From Gemmataceae bacterium (GTDB taxonomy: Bacteria > Planctomycetota > Planctomycetia > Gemmatales > Gemmataceae): a stretch of 8,083 bases of DNA. The notes under the pieces were generated by a model, which saw nothing but the letters and a program-made list of their open reading frames with translations, ran no database searches and was not told the origin of the DNA. Where the stretch lies: the NCBI GenBank assembly GCA_009691815.1, contig SIAL01000147.1, positions 1-8,083 of the forward strand, given 5' to 3'. Of the stretch, positions 1-6,828 are shown piece after piece (the first letter of the stretch is position 1; each line of letters opens with the position of its first letter). Position numbers and translations under genes: made by a program.

Positions 1-773
1 CCCAAAGACTCTTCACAGTCCGGTAGGTGTTCGACCGGTCCCGGGTGCGTCCTTACATAATAATTCAATTGGCGGGCAAGGCCATGAAGGATTTTGATGT
101 CGCGCATCTTAGGACGACACCGCATGAGTAAATGCCTCACCCCTTCGAATAGGGAATCGGCCTTTTCTCCATAGAGAAATCCTATCTCGGTTAAGGCCGA
201 TTTGAGGTTGGCAAAGAGGCGCTCTTGGGCCTCCAAGGGGGCCATTTTTTCCGTTGTTACCCAATTCCTTTGGGCCGCCAACCAGGCCACCCGAAGTTCA
301 TAAAGACAAATCGCCGCCGCCGAGGCAAGGTTCATCGAATCATATTCAAACGAGGTGGGAATCTCGATCAGGTGGCTACACTTGGCTACCTCGTCGTTGG
401 TCATCCCGTTTGGCTCGTTGCCAAAAACGAGGGCAACCAAACCTTGTTGGCTAATGTCGACCAACTGGGGCATAATGTCTCGAACAAAACCCCTGCGAGA
501 GGACCGGACCACACCATCCACTTTGCTGGCCGTACCCACGGCTGCGACGCAATCGGCCAAAGCCTCTGAAAGTGTCGCTACGGTCCTACTGTTTTGAAGC
601 ACATCCTCAGCATGAACCGCCATGCGAAAGGCCATTTCCGAGGCGGGGTCCGCAGTGGGATTGACCAGGACTAACTCGGAAAACCCTAGATTCTTCATCA
701 CTCTGGCCACGGAACCGAGGTTGCCAGAAAATTGAGTCTGCGCCAAAACAACTCGAAAGGGGAGGTTTGTCAT
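1..773 (-). CDS. trmJ: TrmJ-like SpoU/TrmH-family RNA 2'-O-methyltransferase (partial, C-terminus off window)
   Basis: This is a SpoU (SPOUT superfamily) methyltransferase that uses S-adenosylmethionine to methylate a ribose 2'-OH of RNA; the closest family I recognise is TrmJ, which acts on position 32 of tRNA in the cytoplasm. Reading leftward from 773 there are 257 codons with no stop, running off the window at base 1. Visible motifs are motif 1 with N18, G20 and R24 (NLGSVAR), motif 2 at residues 118-124 (GNEPNGM, where many relatives have GxExxGL), and motif 3 with IPT at 138-140 and SMNLASAAAICLYEL at 146-160, which form the trefoil-knot cofactor site. Residues about 175-257 match the helical C-terminal extension of TrmJ, with a leucine-rich helix near 225-238. 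The ATG overlaps the TGA of the upstream synthetase gene (ATGA), so translation is probably coupled. Family is firm; the exact tRNA target is inferred. Confidence 0.88.
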   Translation of the reverse strand, partial: MTNLPFRVVLAQTQFSGNLGSVARVMKNLGFSELVLVNPTADPASEMAFRMAVHAEDVLQNSRTVATLSEALADCVAAVGTASKVDGVVRSSRRGFVRDIMPQLVDISQQGLVALVFGNEPNGMTNDEVAKCSHLIEIPTSFEYDSMNLASAAAICLYELRVAWLAAQRNWVTTEKMAPLEAQERLFANLKSALTEIGFLYGEKADSLFEGVRHLLMRCRPKMRDIKILHGLARQLNYYVRTHPGPVEHLPDCEESL

Positions 774-2956
774 CCGCCTTTTCCGTTGCCGGTAAGGGTG
801 TGGGCCAAATCCTTGACATGGCGAATGTCGAGTTTACCGCTACCCAGGGAAGGGATTTCCGCCACTTCGAAAACATCTCTTTCATCAGGCCGCCACAAAG
901 GGGGGATTCCCGTTTTGGCCAAGAGCCCGAGCCATTGGGATTTGGTAACGCCAAGCCCTTTAAGGACCTCAGCAAGATACACAATGACCACTTTTTCTCC
1001 CCGGGAAGGATCCGGCACACAGGTCACCGCGCAAAGCCGTTCGGTACATTCAACGGTCTCATGAAGTAGCTCTTCGATTTTCTCAAGAGGTACCATTTCC
1101 CCGGCAATTTTGGCAAAACGGGTCAACCGCCCCGTGATGGTAATGTGCCGATGGTTGTCGAGAAACCCCATGTCTCCGGTAAGGTACATCCCGTGACGAA
1201 TGACCTCGGCTGTTTTTTGGGGTTGATGCAAGTACCCCTTCATCACATTTTGTCCACCACAGACGATCATCCCCTCTTCGCCCATGGGTTTGATTTCCAT
1301 ATTTACCGGATCCACAATGGCGGAAAAGGTTCCAACAAGGGCTCGACCGATTGTTCCGGGCCGGTTCCGAAGCCAGCTAATCCCCTCTTCTATTTCGTCC
1401 GGGCGATTGAGAGTGGCAACCGGGGCAAGTTCGGTACAGCCATAACCCTCCAAGGGGAGGACACCATGTTTTTGTTGGAATTCTTTCGCCAAGGGAACGG
1501 GAAGTTTTTCCGCCCCACAAACAATGAGCCAAAGACTGGCAAAGTCGCCCGGTTGAGCTCGCCTCAGGCAAAACCGCAGAAATGTCGCGGTGGAAAGAAA
1601 CACGGTGGCCTTGTGAAGTCGGGCGAGTTCACCGATCTCTTTGGCCTGTCGGGGATCGGCATGGTAAACCGTTTTGATTCCAAGCAACATGGGAGCACAA
1701 AGCGTTATTGTGTAGCCAAAGCTGTGGAAGAACGGGAGACACGCAAGCATCACATCCCCGGGGCCAAATCGGATAAACTGAATGACCGCCAGGCTGTTGG
1801 AAAGCAAATTGGCCTGAGTCAGTTGAACCCCTTTCGGATCCCCCGTGCTTCCCGAAGAAAAAATAATCGTGGCAAGGTCGGAAATCTTGTGGTGGGTCAT
1901 GGGCATGAGCCACCACTCAAAAAGCCATGGCGGACAAACTTTAACCAAAAACCCACCCCAAACGCGCTCCAACGAGCCTATTGAAGCGCGAATATCTTCA
2001 AGAAAAACCAACTTGCGGCCAGGCCCCGGTTCAAAGGGCATTCGCTCAAGGAATCGTTTCGAGGTGATCACCGTTTTTACGGTGGTCTGTTTCAAACAGG
2101 CCAAAGCCACATCCTGAGTGGCGGTGTAATTAAGGTTGATGGAAACCTTACCCAAAAACCCCAAGGCCGTATTGACCAAAGCCCCGCCAACCCCGGTGGG
2201 CAACCATACCCCAACCATCTCTTCAAGGGAGACGATTGGTTTAAGCTTTTTCGCTAATAGATACGATCCCGTCAGGGCCTTGTAACCCGAAAGGGAACCG
2301 CTGATTTGGTCCACCCAAAACTCATTTTTTGGGGTCTCCCATGCCCGTCGAACAAATTGGCGATGAAGGGGTATTTCGCGGGAAATGTGCCTTTGAGCGA
2401 CCTCATAGGAAAGTTTTTCCAGTTGATCCCTTACATGAAAACCATCGGCGTTACCGGGCAGGGGATGCCCCACCTGGATTTCCACTTCGTTGAGCCCGCC
2501 GGGGAGTCGCCCCAAAAACCATCTGCCCCCTTTGAGCTTCCAGGGGCTTCCTCGAGTGGAGGTTACCCAAACAGGCAGCAAAGGAACCCCGGAGTGTTTG
2601 AGGATCGACAAAACCTGATCCAAATCAACCTCTGTTCCATCAGGAAGTTGATAATCCTCCGCAACCCAGGCGACGCTTTTTCCCGCCTTTAGGGCTGCAA
2701 AAACCGGGGCGAATAGGGCGTCTAATGGGGTAGAAACGGCTCCAACCCGAAGGAGGATGTCGGATTCATGATGGGCAATGGGATCTGGTTCAGTGGCGCA
2801 AAATCGGGCAAAAACAACCTCCCGGTCCGCCGAAAGGCTGGTGCGAACGAGATTGCGTTCCGGCCCATAGACCTCGGCGATCAAAAAAAACACCGGACTA
2901 TTGCCGGAAATGTGTTTTTGCCCATAGAGATGTACCATAGGTGACCATGCAGCCAT
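770..2956 (-). CDS. Aas-like protein: degenerate PlsC acyltransferase domain fused to AMP-binding acyl-ACP/acyl-CoA synthetase
   Basis: From the ATG at 2956 this encodes 728 residues, close to the 719 of E. coli Aas, which activates fatty acids onto acyl carrier protein and re-acylates lysophospholipid at the inner membrane. The C-terminal two thirds is a complete adenylate-forming domain: P-loop FSSGSTGDPKG at about 366-376, FHSFG at 410-414, EGYGCTE at 503-509, YLTGD at 591-595, hinge GRLTRF at 609-614, and the late catalytic lysine in GSGKLD (K708). The first 200 or so residues align by eye with PlsC, but the NHxSxxD catalytic motif reads EVYGPER and the FPEG motif reads VAED, so acyltransferase activity is doubtful. 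Start: AAAGG at 2965-2969 lies 8 bases before this ATG. The frame stays open to 3361 but there it is antisense to the next gene. A slightly earlier GTG or TTG start, adding a hydrophobic helix, is possible. The stop overlaps the downstream methyltransferase start. Confidence 0.87.
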   Translation of the reverse strand: MAAWSPMVHLYGQKHISGNSPVFFLIAEVYGPERNLVRTSLSADREVVFARFCATEPDPIAHHESDILLRVGAVSTPLDALFAPVFAALKAGKSVAWVAEDYQLPDGTEVDLDQVLSILKHSGVPLLPVWVTSTRGSPWKLKGGRWFLGRLPGGLNEVEIQVGHPLPGNADGFHVRDQLEKLSYEVAQRHISREIPLHRQFVRRAWETPKNEFWVDQISGSLSGYKALTGSYLLAKKLKPIVSLEEMVGVWLPTGVGGALVNTALGFLGKVSINLNYTATQDVALACLKQTTVKTVITSKRFLERMPFEPGPGRKLVFLEDIRASIGSLERVWGGFLVKVCPPWLFEWWLMPMTHHKISDLATIIFSSGSTGDPKGVQLTQANLLSNSLAVIQFIRFGPGDVMLACLPFFHSFGYTITLCAPMLLGIKTVYHADPRQAKEIGELARLHKATVFLSTATFLRFCLRRAQPGDFASLWLIVCGAEKLPVPLAKEFQQKHGVLPLEGYGCTELAPVATLNRPDEIEEGISWLRNRPGTIGRALVGTFSAIVDPVNMEIKPMGEEGMIVCGGQNVMKGYLHQPQKTAEVIRHGMYLTGDMGFLDNHRHITITGRLTRFAKIAGEMVPLEKIEELLHETVECTERLCAVTCVPDPSRGEKVVIVYLAEVLKGLGVTKSQWLGLLAKTGIPPLWRPDERDVFEVAEIPSLGSGKLDIRHVKDLAHTLTGNGKGG

Positions 2957-3152
2957 CAAAAGCACCTTTCTGCTTCCACAAAACAAAAAACGACCAAGCC
3001 ACACCAAAGCGAAACCATGGATTTCAAGAATCCAGGGAGGTTCCGATACCCTTGGAGGCAGGTTTTGCTTAGGATAATGTAGATGTTTTGGCCCGCAAAG
3101 CCTTACCGATTTGACCCCTGTCGGGAATCCCCTTTCCGGCATAGGAGACAAA
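2957..3152. promoter_or_regulatory. Divergent intergenic region, probable promoters for both gene strings
   Basis: This 196-base stretch separates the two divergent starts and must hold, or lie near, both promoters. For the minus strand a weak sigma-70-like pair is visible: TTGCGG at 3093-3098 and TATCCT at 3071-3076 with a 16-base spacer. On the plus strand a GATAAT at 3073-3078 overlaps it, with a poor TTGGAG at 3052-3057. An imperfect inverted repeat (TCCAGGG at 3031-3037 against CCCTTGGA at 3049-3056) could be an operator. Planctomycete promoters often fit the E. coli consensus badly, so the location is well supported but the individual boxes are guesses. No riboswitch-like structure is apparent. 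Confidence 0.35.
3143..3148 (+). promoter_or_regulatory. Shine-Dalgarno site that decides the start of the cytochrome/WD40 gene
   Basis: AGGAGA ends 4 bases before the ATG at 3153. It supports that ATG over the in-frame ATG at 3111, and the protein then begins directly with a signal peptide. Confidence 0.7.
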
Positions 3153-4712
3153 ATGACACTACCGCGCTTTTCCGCCTTTCTTGTTGCCACAGCCATCCTC
3201 TTTTCCCAACCCGCTTGGGGGCAAACCACCGCCAACCCTTCGTTTATTAAAGATGTGGCTCCTATCCTCCGAGAAAATTGCTTCGGTTGCCATGGTTCCA
3301 AAAACCCTAAGGGGAAGCTCGACCTCACCAAATATGAATCCATGCGCAAAGGCGGAACCAAAGACGACCCAATTGTTCCGGGTAAACCCGATGACAGCTA
3401 CCTCATCGATGTGATTAAAGCTCTCGACAAAACCCAGATGCCCCCCAAGGAAAACGGGGATCGCTTGCCCGCCACCCAGATCGCGGTGATTGAAAAATGG
3501 ATCAGCCAAGGGGCCAAACTCGACCAAGAGATCAATCCCAAGACGGACCTCATTCGCGAACTGCGCCAGCGCTGGATCCCCCCCGCCCTTGCCCCTCGGT
3601 ATCCCTTTCCGCTTCCCGTAACGGCCGTCCTTTATAGTCTTGATGGAAAATACCTCGTAACCTCGGGGCATCATGAATTGATGGTTTGGGATGTCGAATC
3701 GGGCAAGCTTCAAAAGCGGATTGCCATTCGCCCCCGCCGGGTCATGTCGATGGCCTTTTTGGATGCCAACCAACTTGTTGTGGCCGGCGGCCGTCCCGGG
3801 GAAGAGGGGACCTTAGCGGTTTATAACTTGGCTTTTGCTCCTGAGAAGACCGAAAATGGCGTTCAAATCCTTGATGGAACCATGGCGGGTAAGGCCCTGG
3901 TTCGCCAACTGGCCGTTGCCGATGACGAACTGGAATCCGTTGCCATCTCGGTGGACAAGAAAAAACTTGCCGCCGCCGGTTGTGACCGATCAATTCAGGT
4001 TTGGGATATTTCCAAGGGGATAGCCTACGCAAAACTCGAACAAACCATCGAGAACCATGCCGACTGGATTTTCGGGCTGGCCTTTAGCGCCGATGGAAAA
4101 ACCATTCTAAGCGCCTCCCGGGACAAAACCGCCAAGGTTTGGGATCTGGCCGCCAAGGAATCTTTGGCGACCTTCCCGGATCATTCCAACACCGTTTATG
4201 CGGTCTTGGCTATGCCCGATGGAAAACTTGGCCTTTCCGCCGGGGAAGACAACCAAGTGCGGTCGTGGCAACTCCAAGGGGACAACGCGGGCAAGCAGGC
4301 CCGCGCCACAGGCGGTCACAGCGGAGCGGTCTTTCGCATGGTTTGGTTGCCCGGCGAGAAACAATATGTAACCGCTTCTTCCGATCAAACCGTTCGCGTT
4401 TGGGATCGGGAAAAAGGGAATCAGGTCAAGGCCTTCCCCCCGTCGGGGGAACAGGTCTTAAGCCTAGCGGTTAGCCCAGATGGCAAACGGATTGCCGGGG
4501 GAACATTTGGTGGCGAAGTCCTTTTGTGGAACATTGAAGATACCAAATTGATCCGAAAGTTTACCTCGGACCCGGGCCAACCCCAACCCCCTGTTCCCGT
4601 GGTCCAACCTGTTCCCCCCGTTAAACCCGTTCCCCCCGTCAAAAAAGAGGAACCCAAAACAGAAAACAAGAAAAAGGACGATTCCAAAAAGGCCGCGGCC
4701 AAACCCAAATGA
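3153..4712 (+). CDS. Exported planctomycete-type cytochrome c domain fused to a WD40 beta-propeller
   Basis: The 519-residue product begins with a signal peptide (residues 1 to about 24, hydrophobic core FLVATAILF, likely cut after AWG or AWGQ), so it acts outside the cytoplasm. Residues about 30-125 are a planctomycete-type cytochrome c domain with one haem-binding CFGCH (C43, C46, H47) and a likely distal ligand M96 in MPP. Residues about 150-462 hold roughly seven WD40-type repeats with recognisable VWD endings at 178-180, 283-285, 329-331 and 416-418, enough for a seven-bladed propeller. The tail (474-519) is proline- then lysine-rich, including two PVPPVK units, and is probably disordered. 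The family is common and expanded in Planctomycetes, often beside DUF1549/DUF1553 genes, which are absent here. Electron transfer or a protein-binding scaffold is inferred; no substrate is known. Its stop overlaps the next start (ATGA), making it the probable first gene of the plus-strand operon. Confidence 0.9.
   Translation: MTLPRFSAFLVATAILFSQPAWGQTTANPSFIKDVAPILRENCFGCHGSKNPKGKLDLTKYESMRKGGTKDDPIVPGKPDDSYLIDVIKALDKTQMPPKENGDRLPATQIAVIEKWISQGAKLDQEINPKTDLIRELRQRWIPPALAPRYPFPLPVTAVLYSLDGKYLVTSGHHELMVWDVESGKLQKRIAIRPRRVMSMAFLDANQLVVAGGRPGEEGTLAVYNLAFAPEKTENGVQILDGTMAGKALVRQLAVADDELESVAISVDKKKLAAAGCDRSIQVWDISKGIAYAKLEQTIENHADWIFGLAFSADGKTILSASRDKTAKVWDLAAKESLATFPDHSNTVYAVLAMPDGKLGLSAGEDNQVRSWQLQGDNAGKQARATGGHSGAVFRMVWLPGEKQYVTASSDQTVRVWDREKGNQVKAFPPSGEQVLSLAVSPDGKRIAGGTFGGEVLLWNIEDTKLIRKFTSDPGQPQPPVPVVQPVPPVKPVPPVKKEEPKTENKKKDDSKKAAAKPK
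4608..4643 (+). repeat. Two tandem 18-base units encoding PVPPVK twice
   Basis: The units at 4608-4625 and 4626-4643 differ at two third-codon positions and encode residues 486-497 of the cytochrome/WD40 protein. They form part of its Pro/Lys-rich tail and probably arose by duplication within the linker. Confidence 0.75.
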
Positions 4713-5932
4713 GCATCACAGGCCGGGACGATTGCCCTAGACTGAGGCCCTATTTGGCGGCTTCGCTCGACCCGGCCCAACCCGGCATCCAAATCCTTTA
4801 CGATCAGGTTCGAATTAGCGACACCCAACTTGCCATGGGGCCAGTCGACTTTGAAATCCTCAAGCGAATCAACGGCAAAACTTCGATTCAGGAAATTCAC
4901 CACCAAGTACAAAAGTCGCTAGGGGGGGGCATGATCCTCCCCTTGCCTGTTGTCGCCCGTTTCATTACCGACCTCGACAACGCCCTGTTTTTGGACACGG
5001 AAAAATATCATGCGGTGGTAGACGCGCCGGTCCGAAAACCCTCTTGTATTGGCTGTTATGAGGCGGATCCCAAAGCCTTTCGCGGACAAATGAGGGAAAT
5101 ATTCGCCCGATCGGGGCCATCGGAACCCCTTGGCCTGGCAACCGACCATAACCTTGCCGGCCTCATTGTCCCGCACATGGACTATCAACGGGGAGCGGCC
5201 ACCTATGCCCACGCCTACCATCACCTCATGGGACAAACCAACGCCAAATTATTTGTCATTCTGGCCACCTCACACTACAGCAATCACCCCATTAACCTCA
5301 CAAGAAAACATTTCCAAAGTCCCTTGGGGGTGATACCCACCGATTTTGCTTATGTCGATCGGATTGTGGAACAGTTGGGTGACAAAGTGTTTGAAGACGA
5401 AGTAGTGGCCCATTTCCCCGAGCACTCGGTCGAATTGGAAGCGGTAATGTTGCATTTTCTTCGCCCCCGAGAAAAGGATATTCGCATCGTTCCTATCGTT
5501 TTGGGCAACATCGAAAAAGCAATGCTCTCGGGCAAGGCCGGGGAAGAAACCGCCACGCTCAAAAAAATCCTTGGGGCATTACGGATGGCCCAAGCCGCGG
5601 CTAAGGAGCCTGTTTGCTATCTTTTAAGTGGTGATTTGGCGCACATCGGCCCAAAGTTTAGCGATTCCGTCAAACTCGATGCCACTCGCGTTGTTTCCAG
5701 CCGAAAACAGGACAAAACCGTGTTGGATAGGCTGGTTGAGGGATCGGCAGATCCCTTTTTAAGCCAAGTGGCCTCCGAAAAAAACGCCCGCAACATCTGC
5801 GGTGTCGCCCCGTTTTGGTATGGCCTAAAACTTATGGACGATCGCCCGGGAAAGTTGCTTCACTATCAACAATATGTCGATCCCAAATGGCAGGAAAGCG
5901 TCTCGTTTACAGCGGTGGCCTATCCCTCATGA
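4709..5932 (+). CDS. amrB: AmmeMemoRadiSam system protein B (Memo family) with N-terminal PqqD-like domain
   Basis: This 407-residue protein has two parts. Residues about 10-100 resemble a small PqqD-like winged-helix domain (core LAMGPVDFEILKRINGKTSI, then a helix and LDNALFLD). Residues about 148-407 are a Memo domain, related to extradiol dioxygenases and human MEMO1. The Memo pocket residues are all present: H156 in VPHMDY, H189 in ATSHY, H312 in GDLAHIG, C364 in NICGVAPF, plus the EHS triplet at 238-240. These are expected to bind metal; the reaction is unknown for the family. A linker motif CIGC (113-116) sits where relatives usually have a GGSYPADP-like stretch. The usual companions, AMMECR1 (protein A) and the radical SAM enzyme, are not in the window. 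No signal peptide is seen, so it is cytoplasmic. It overlaps both neighbours by four bases (ATGA at each end), with no clear ribosome site of its own, which implies coupled translation. Confidence 0.87.
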   Translation: MSITGRDDCPRLRPYLAASLDPAQPGIQILYDQVRISDTQLAMGPVDFEILKRINGKTSIQEIHHQVQKSLGGGMILPLPVVARFITDLDNALFLDTEKYHAVVDAPVRKPSCIGCYEADPKAFRGQMREIFARSGPSEPLGLATDHNLAGLIVPHMDYQRGAATYAHAYHHLMGQTNAKLFVILATSHYSNHPINLTRKHFQSPLGVIPTDFAYVDRIVEQLGDKVFEDEVVAHFPEHSVELEAVMLHFLRPREKDIRIVPIVLGNIEKAMLSGKAGEETATLKKILGALRMAQAAAKEPVCYLLSGDLAHIGPKFSDSVKLDATRVVSSRKQDKTVLDRLVEGSADPFLSQVASEKNARNICGVAPFWYGLKLMDDRPGKLLHYQQYVDPKWQESVSFTAVAYPS

Positions 5933-6801
5933 CCCAAGCCATACCCATCATCCGGTTCAAACAGGCCAAAGCTGGTTTTGAAGCCCATGCACAGCTAAAG
6001 CGAATTTCCCTGGCGCGCTACCACGCCCGGGTTTGGACATGGGGCAACGGGCCTGACCTTTTCCTAATCCATGGATTGGCCGATCACAGCGATTCGTTTT
6101 TGCTCATCGCTTCGGAACTTTCCAAACACTTTCGCTGCATCGGTTATGACCTTCCCGGGGGGCATTTGGACGATGGGGCCAATCTATGGCGGTATCAACA
6201 TGGGGATTTGGCAACCGATGCCCTACACATCCTCGACGCCTTGGGGTCCAAAGAAACCTTCCTCTTGGCGGGATCGTTTGGAACCACCATTGCACAAAGA
6301 CTCCTCCATGAACAACCCAAACGATTTCCCGCGGCCATTTTGCAAGGCGGGTTTGCCCAGCGTCCCCTAGGCTGGAAAAAATACCTGATGGCCTGCGGAG
6401 GGCGCTTTTGGAAAAACCAACCTGTGGGCCAATTCCGCAACTATGCCAAAACCCTTCACGCCCTTTACGGAATCGGGTTTGCCGGACGCGAAACCGAGGC
6501 TTGGGATTGGTTTTTGCACTGCGTGGGAACCACGCCGCTTAGAACAATGGCCCACCAAGCCATCATGATTGCCCATCTGGATTTGCGGCCCTTGCTCCCC
6601 AAAATTGCTCAACCAGTGCTGCTGCTTTGTGGGGAAAAGGACCAGGTTATCGATGCCAAGGCTTCCTCTCCTTTGGTTTTGGGCCTCCAAAGGGCCAGCC
6701 ACATCGTCGTTCCCGATTGGGGTCATGTACCCGCCTACACCCATCCCGAAGAAATGGTCGACAGAGTCCTTGGGTTTCTCCATGCGAATGGCCTAAGTTA
6801 G
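5929..6801 (+). CDS. Alpha/beta hydrolase-fold protein
   Basis: The 290-residue product is an alpha/beta hydrolase. The oxyanion-hole HG is at residues 48-49 (LIHGLADH), the nucleophile elbow AGSFG at 114-118 gives S116, the acid is most likely D238 (CGEKDQV), and the histidine is H266 (DWGHVPAY), so the Ser-Asp-His triad looks complete. A helical cap region lies at about 145-215, with no recognisable specificity. No signal peptide or membrane segment is evident, so it is probably cytoplasmic. I chose the ATG at 5929 because it overlaps the TGA of the Memo gene (ATGA); the frame stays open upstream to 5815, but that part only lies across the Memo gene. Its substrate is unknown; esterase, lactonase or thioesterase activity would all fit. 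The tight coupling to the Memo gene suggests related roles, but this is inference. Confidence 0.85.
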   Translation: MTQAIPIIRFKQAKAGFEAHAQLKRISLARYHARVWTWGNGPDLFLIHGLADHSDSFLLIASELSKHFRCIGYDLPGGHLDDGANLWRYQHGDLATDALHILDALGSKETFLLAGSFGTTIAQRLLHEQPKRFPAAILQGGFAQRPLGWKKYLMACGGRFWKNQPVGQFRNYAKTLHALYGIGFAGRETEAWDWFLHCVGTTPLRTMAHQAIMIAHLDLRPLLPKIAQPVLLLCGEKDQVIDAKASSPLVLGLQRASHIVVPDWGHVPAYTHPEEMVDRVLGFLHANGLS

Positions 6802-6828
6802 TCTGAAAGTCTGGAGACGATTATTTCC

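Noticed and set aside
1145..1984. Plus-strand open frame of 279 codons
   Set aside because: It lies wholly antisense to the AMP-binding domain, whose motifs are intact, and its translation has no domain-like features.
2957..3361. N-terminal extension of the minus-strand synthetase frame up to an ATG at 3361
   Set aside because: It would overlap the signal peptide and haem domain of the plus-strand gene, makes the protein 135 residues longer than the Aas family, and shows no recognisable domain in its first 100 or so residues.
3159..3773. Minus-strand open frame of 204 codons
   Set aside because: It is antisense to the cytochrome/WD40 gene and its glycine- and charge-rich product is typical of a shadow frame.
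4922..4929. Run of eight G in the Memo gene as a phase-variation or frameshift site
   Set aside because: The frame is intact across it (encoding Gly-Gly-Gly) and one short run gives no evidence of slippage; it could at most be a sequencing-error hotspot.
2091..5972. A 17-base exact match between 2091-2107 and 5956-5972 (TTCAAACAGGCCAAAGC)
   Set aside because: The copies lie in unrelated genes read on opposite strands, with no flanking similarity, terminal repeats or duplicated target, so chance is the simplest explanation.
6367..6783. Minus-strand open frame of 138 codons
   Set aside because: It is antisense to the hydrolase gene, which carries a complete catalytic triad.
6802..6828. Terminator or promoter between the hydrolase and CobL genes
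   Set aside because: The 27-base gap has no hairpin followed by a T run and is too short for a convincing promoter.
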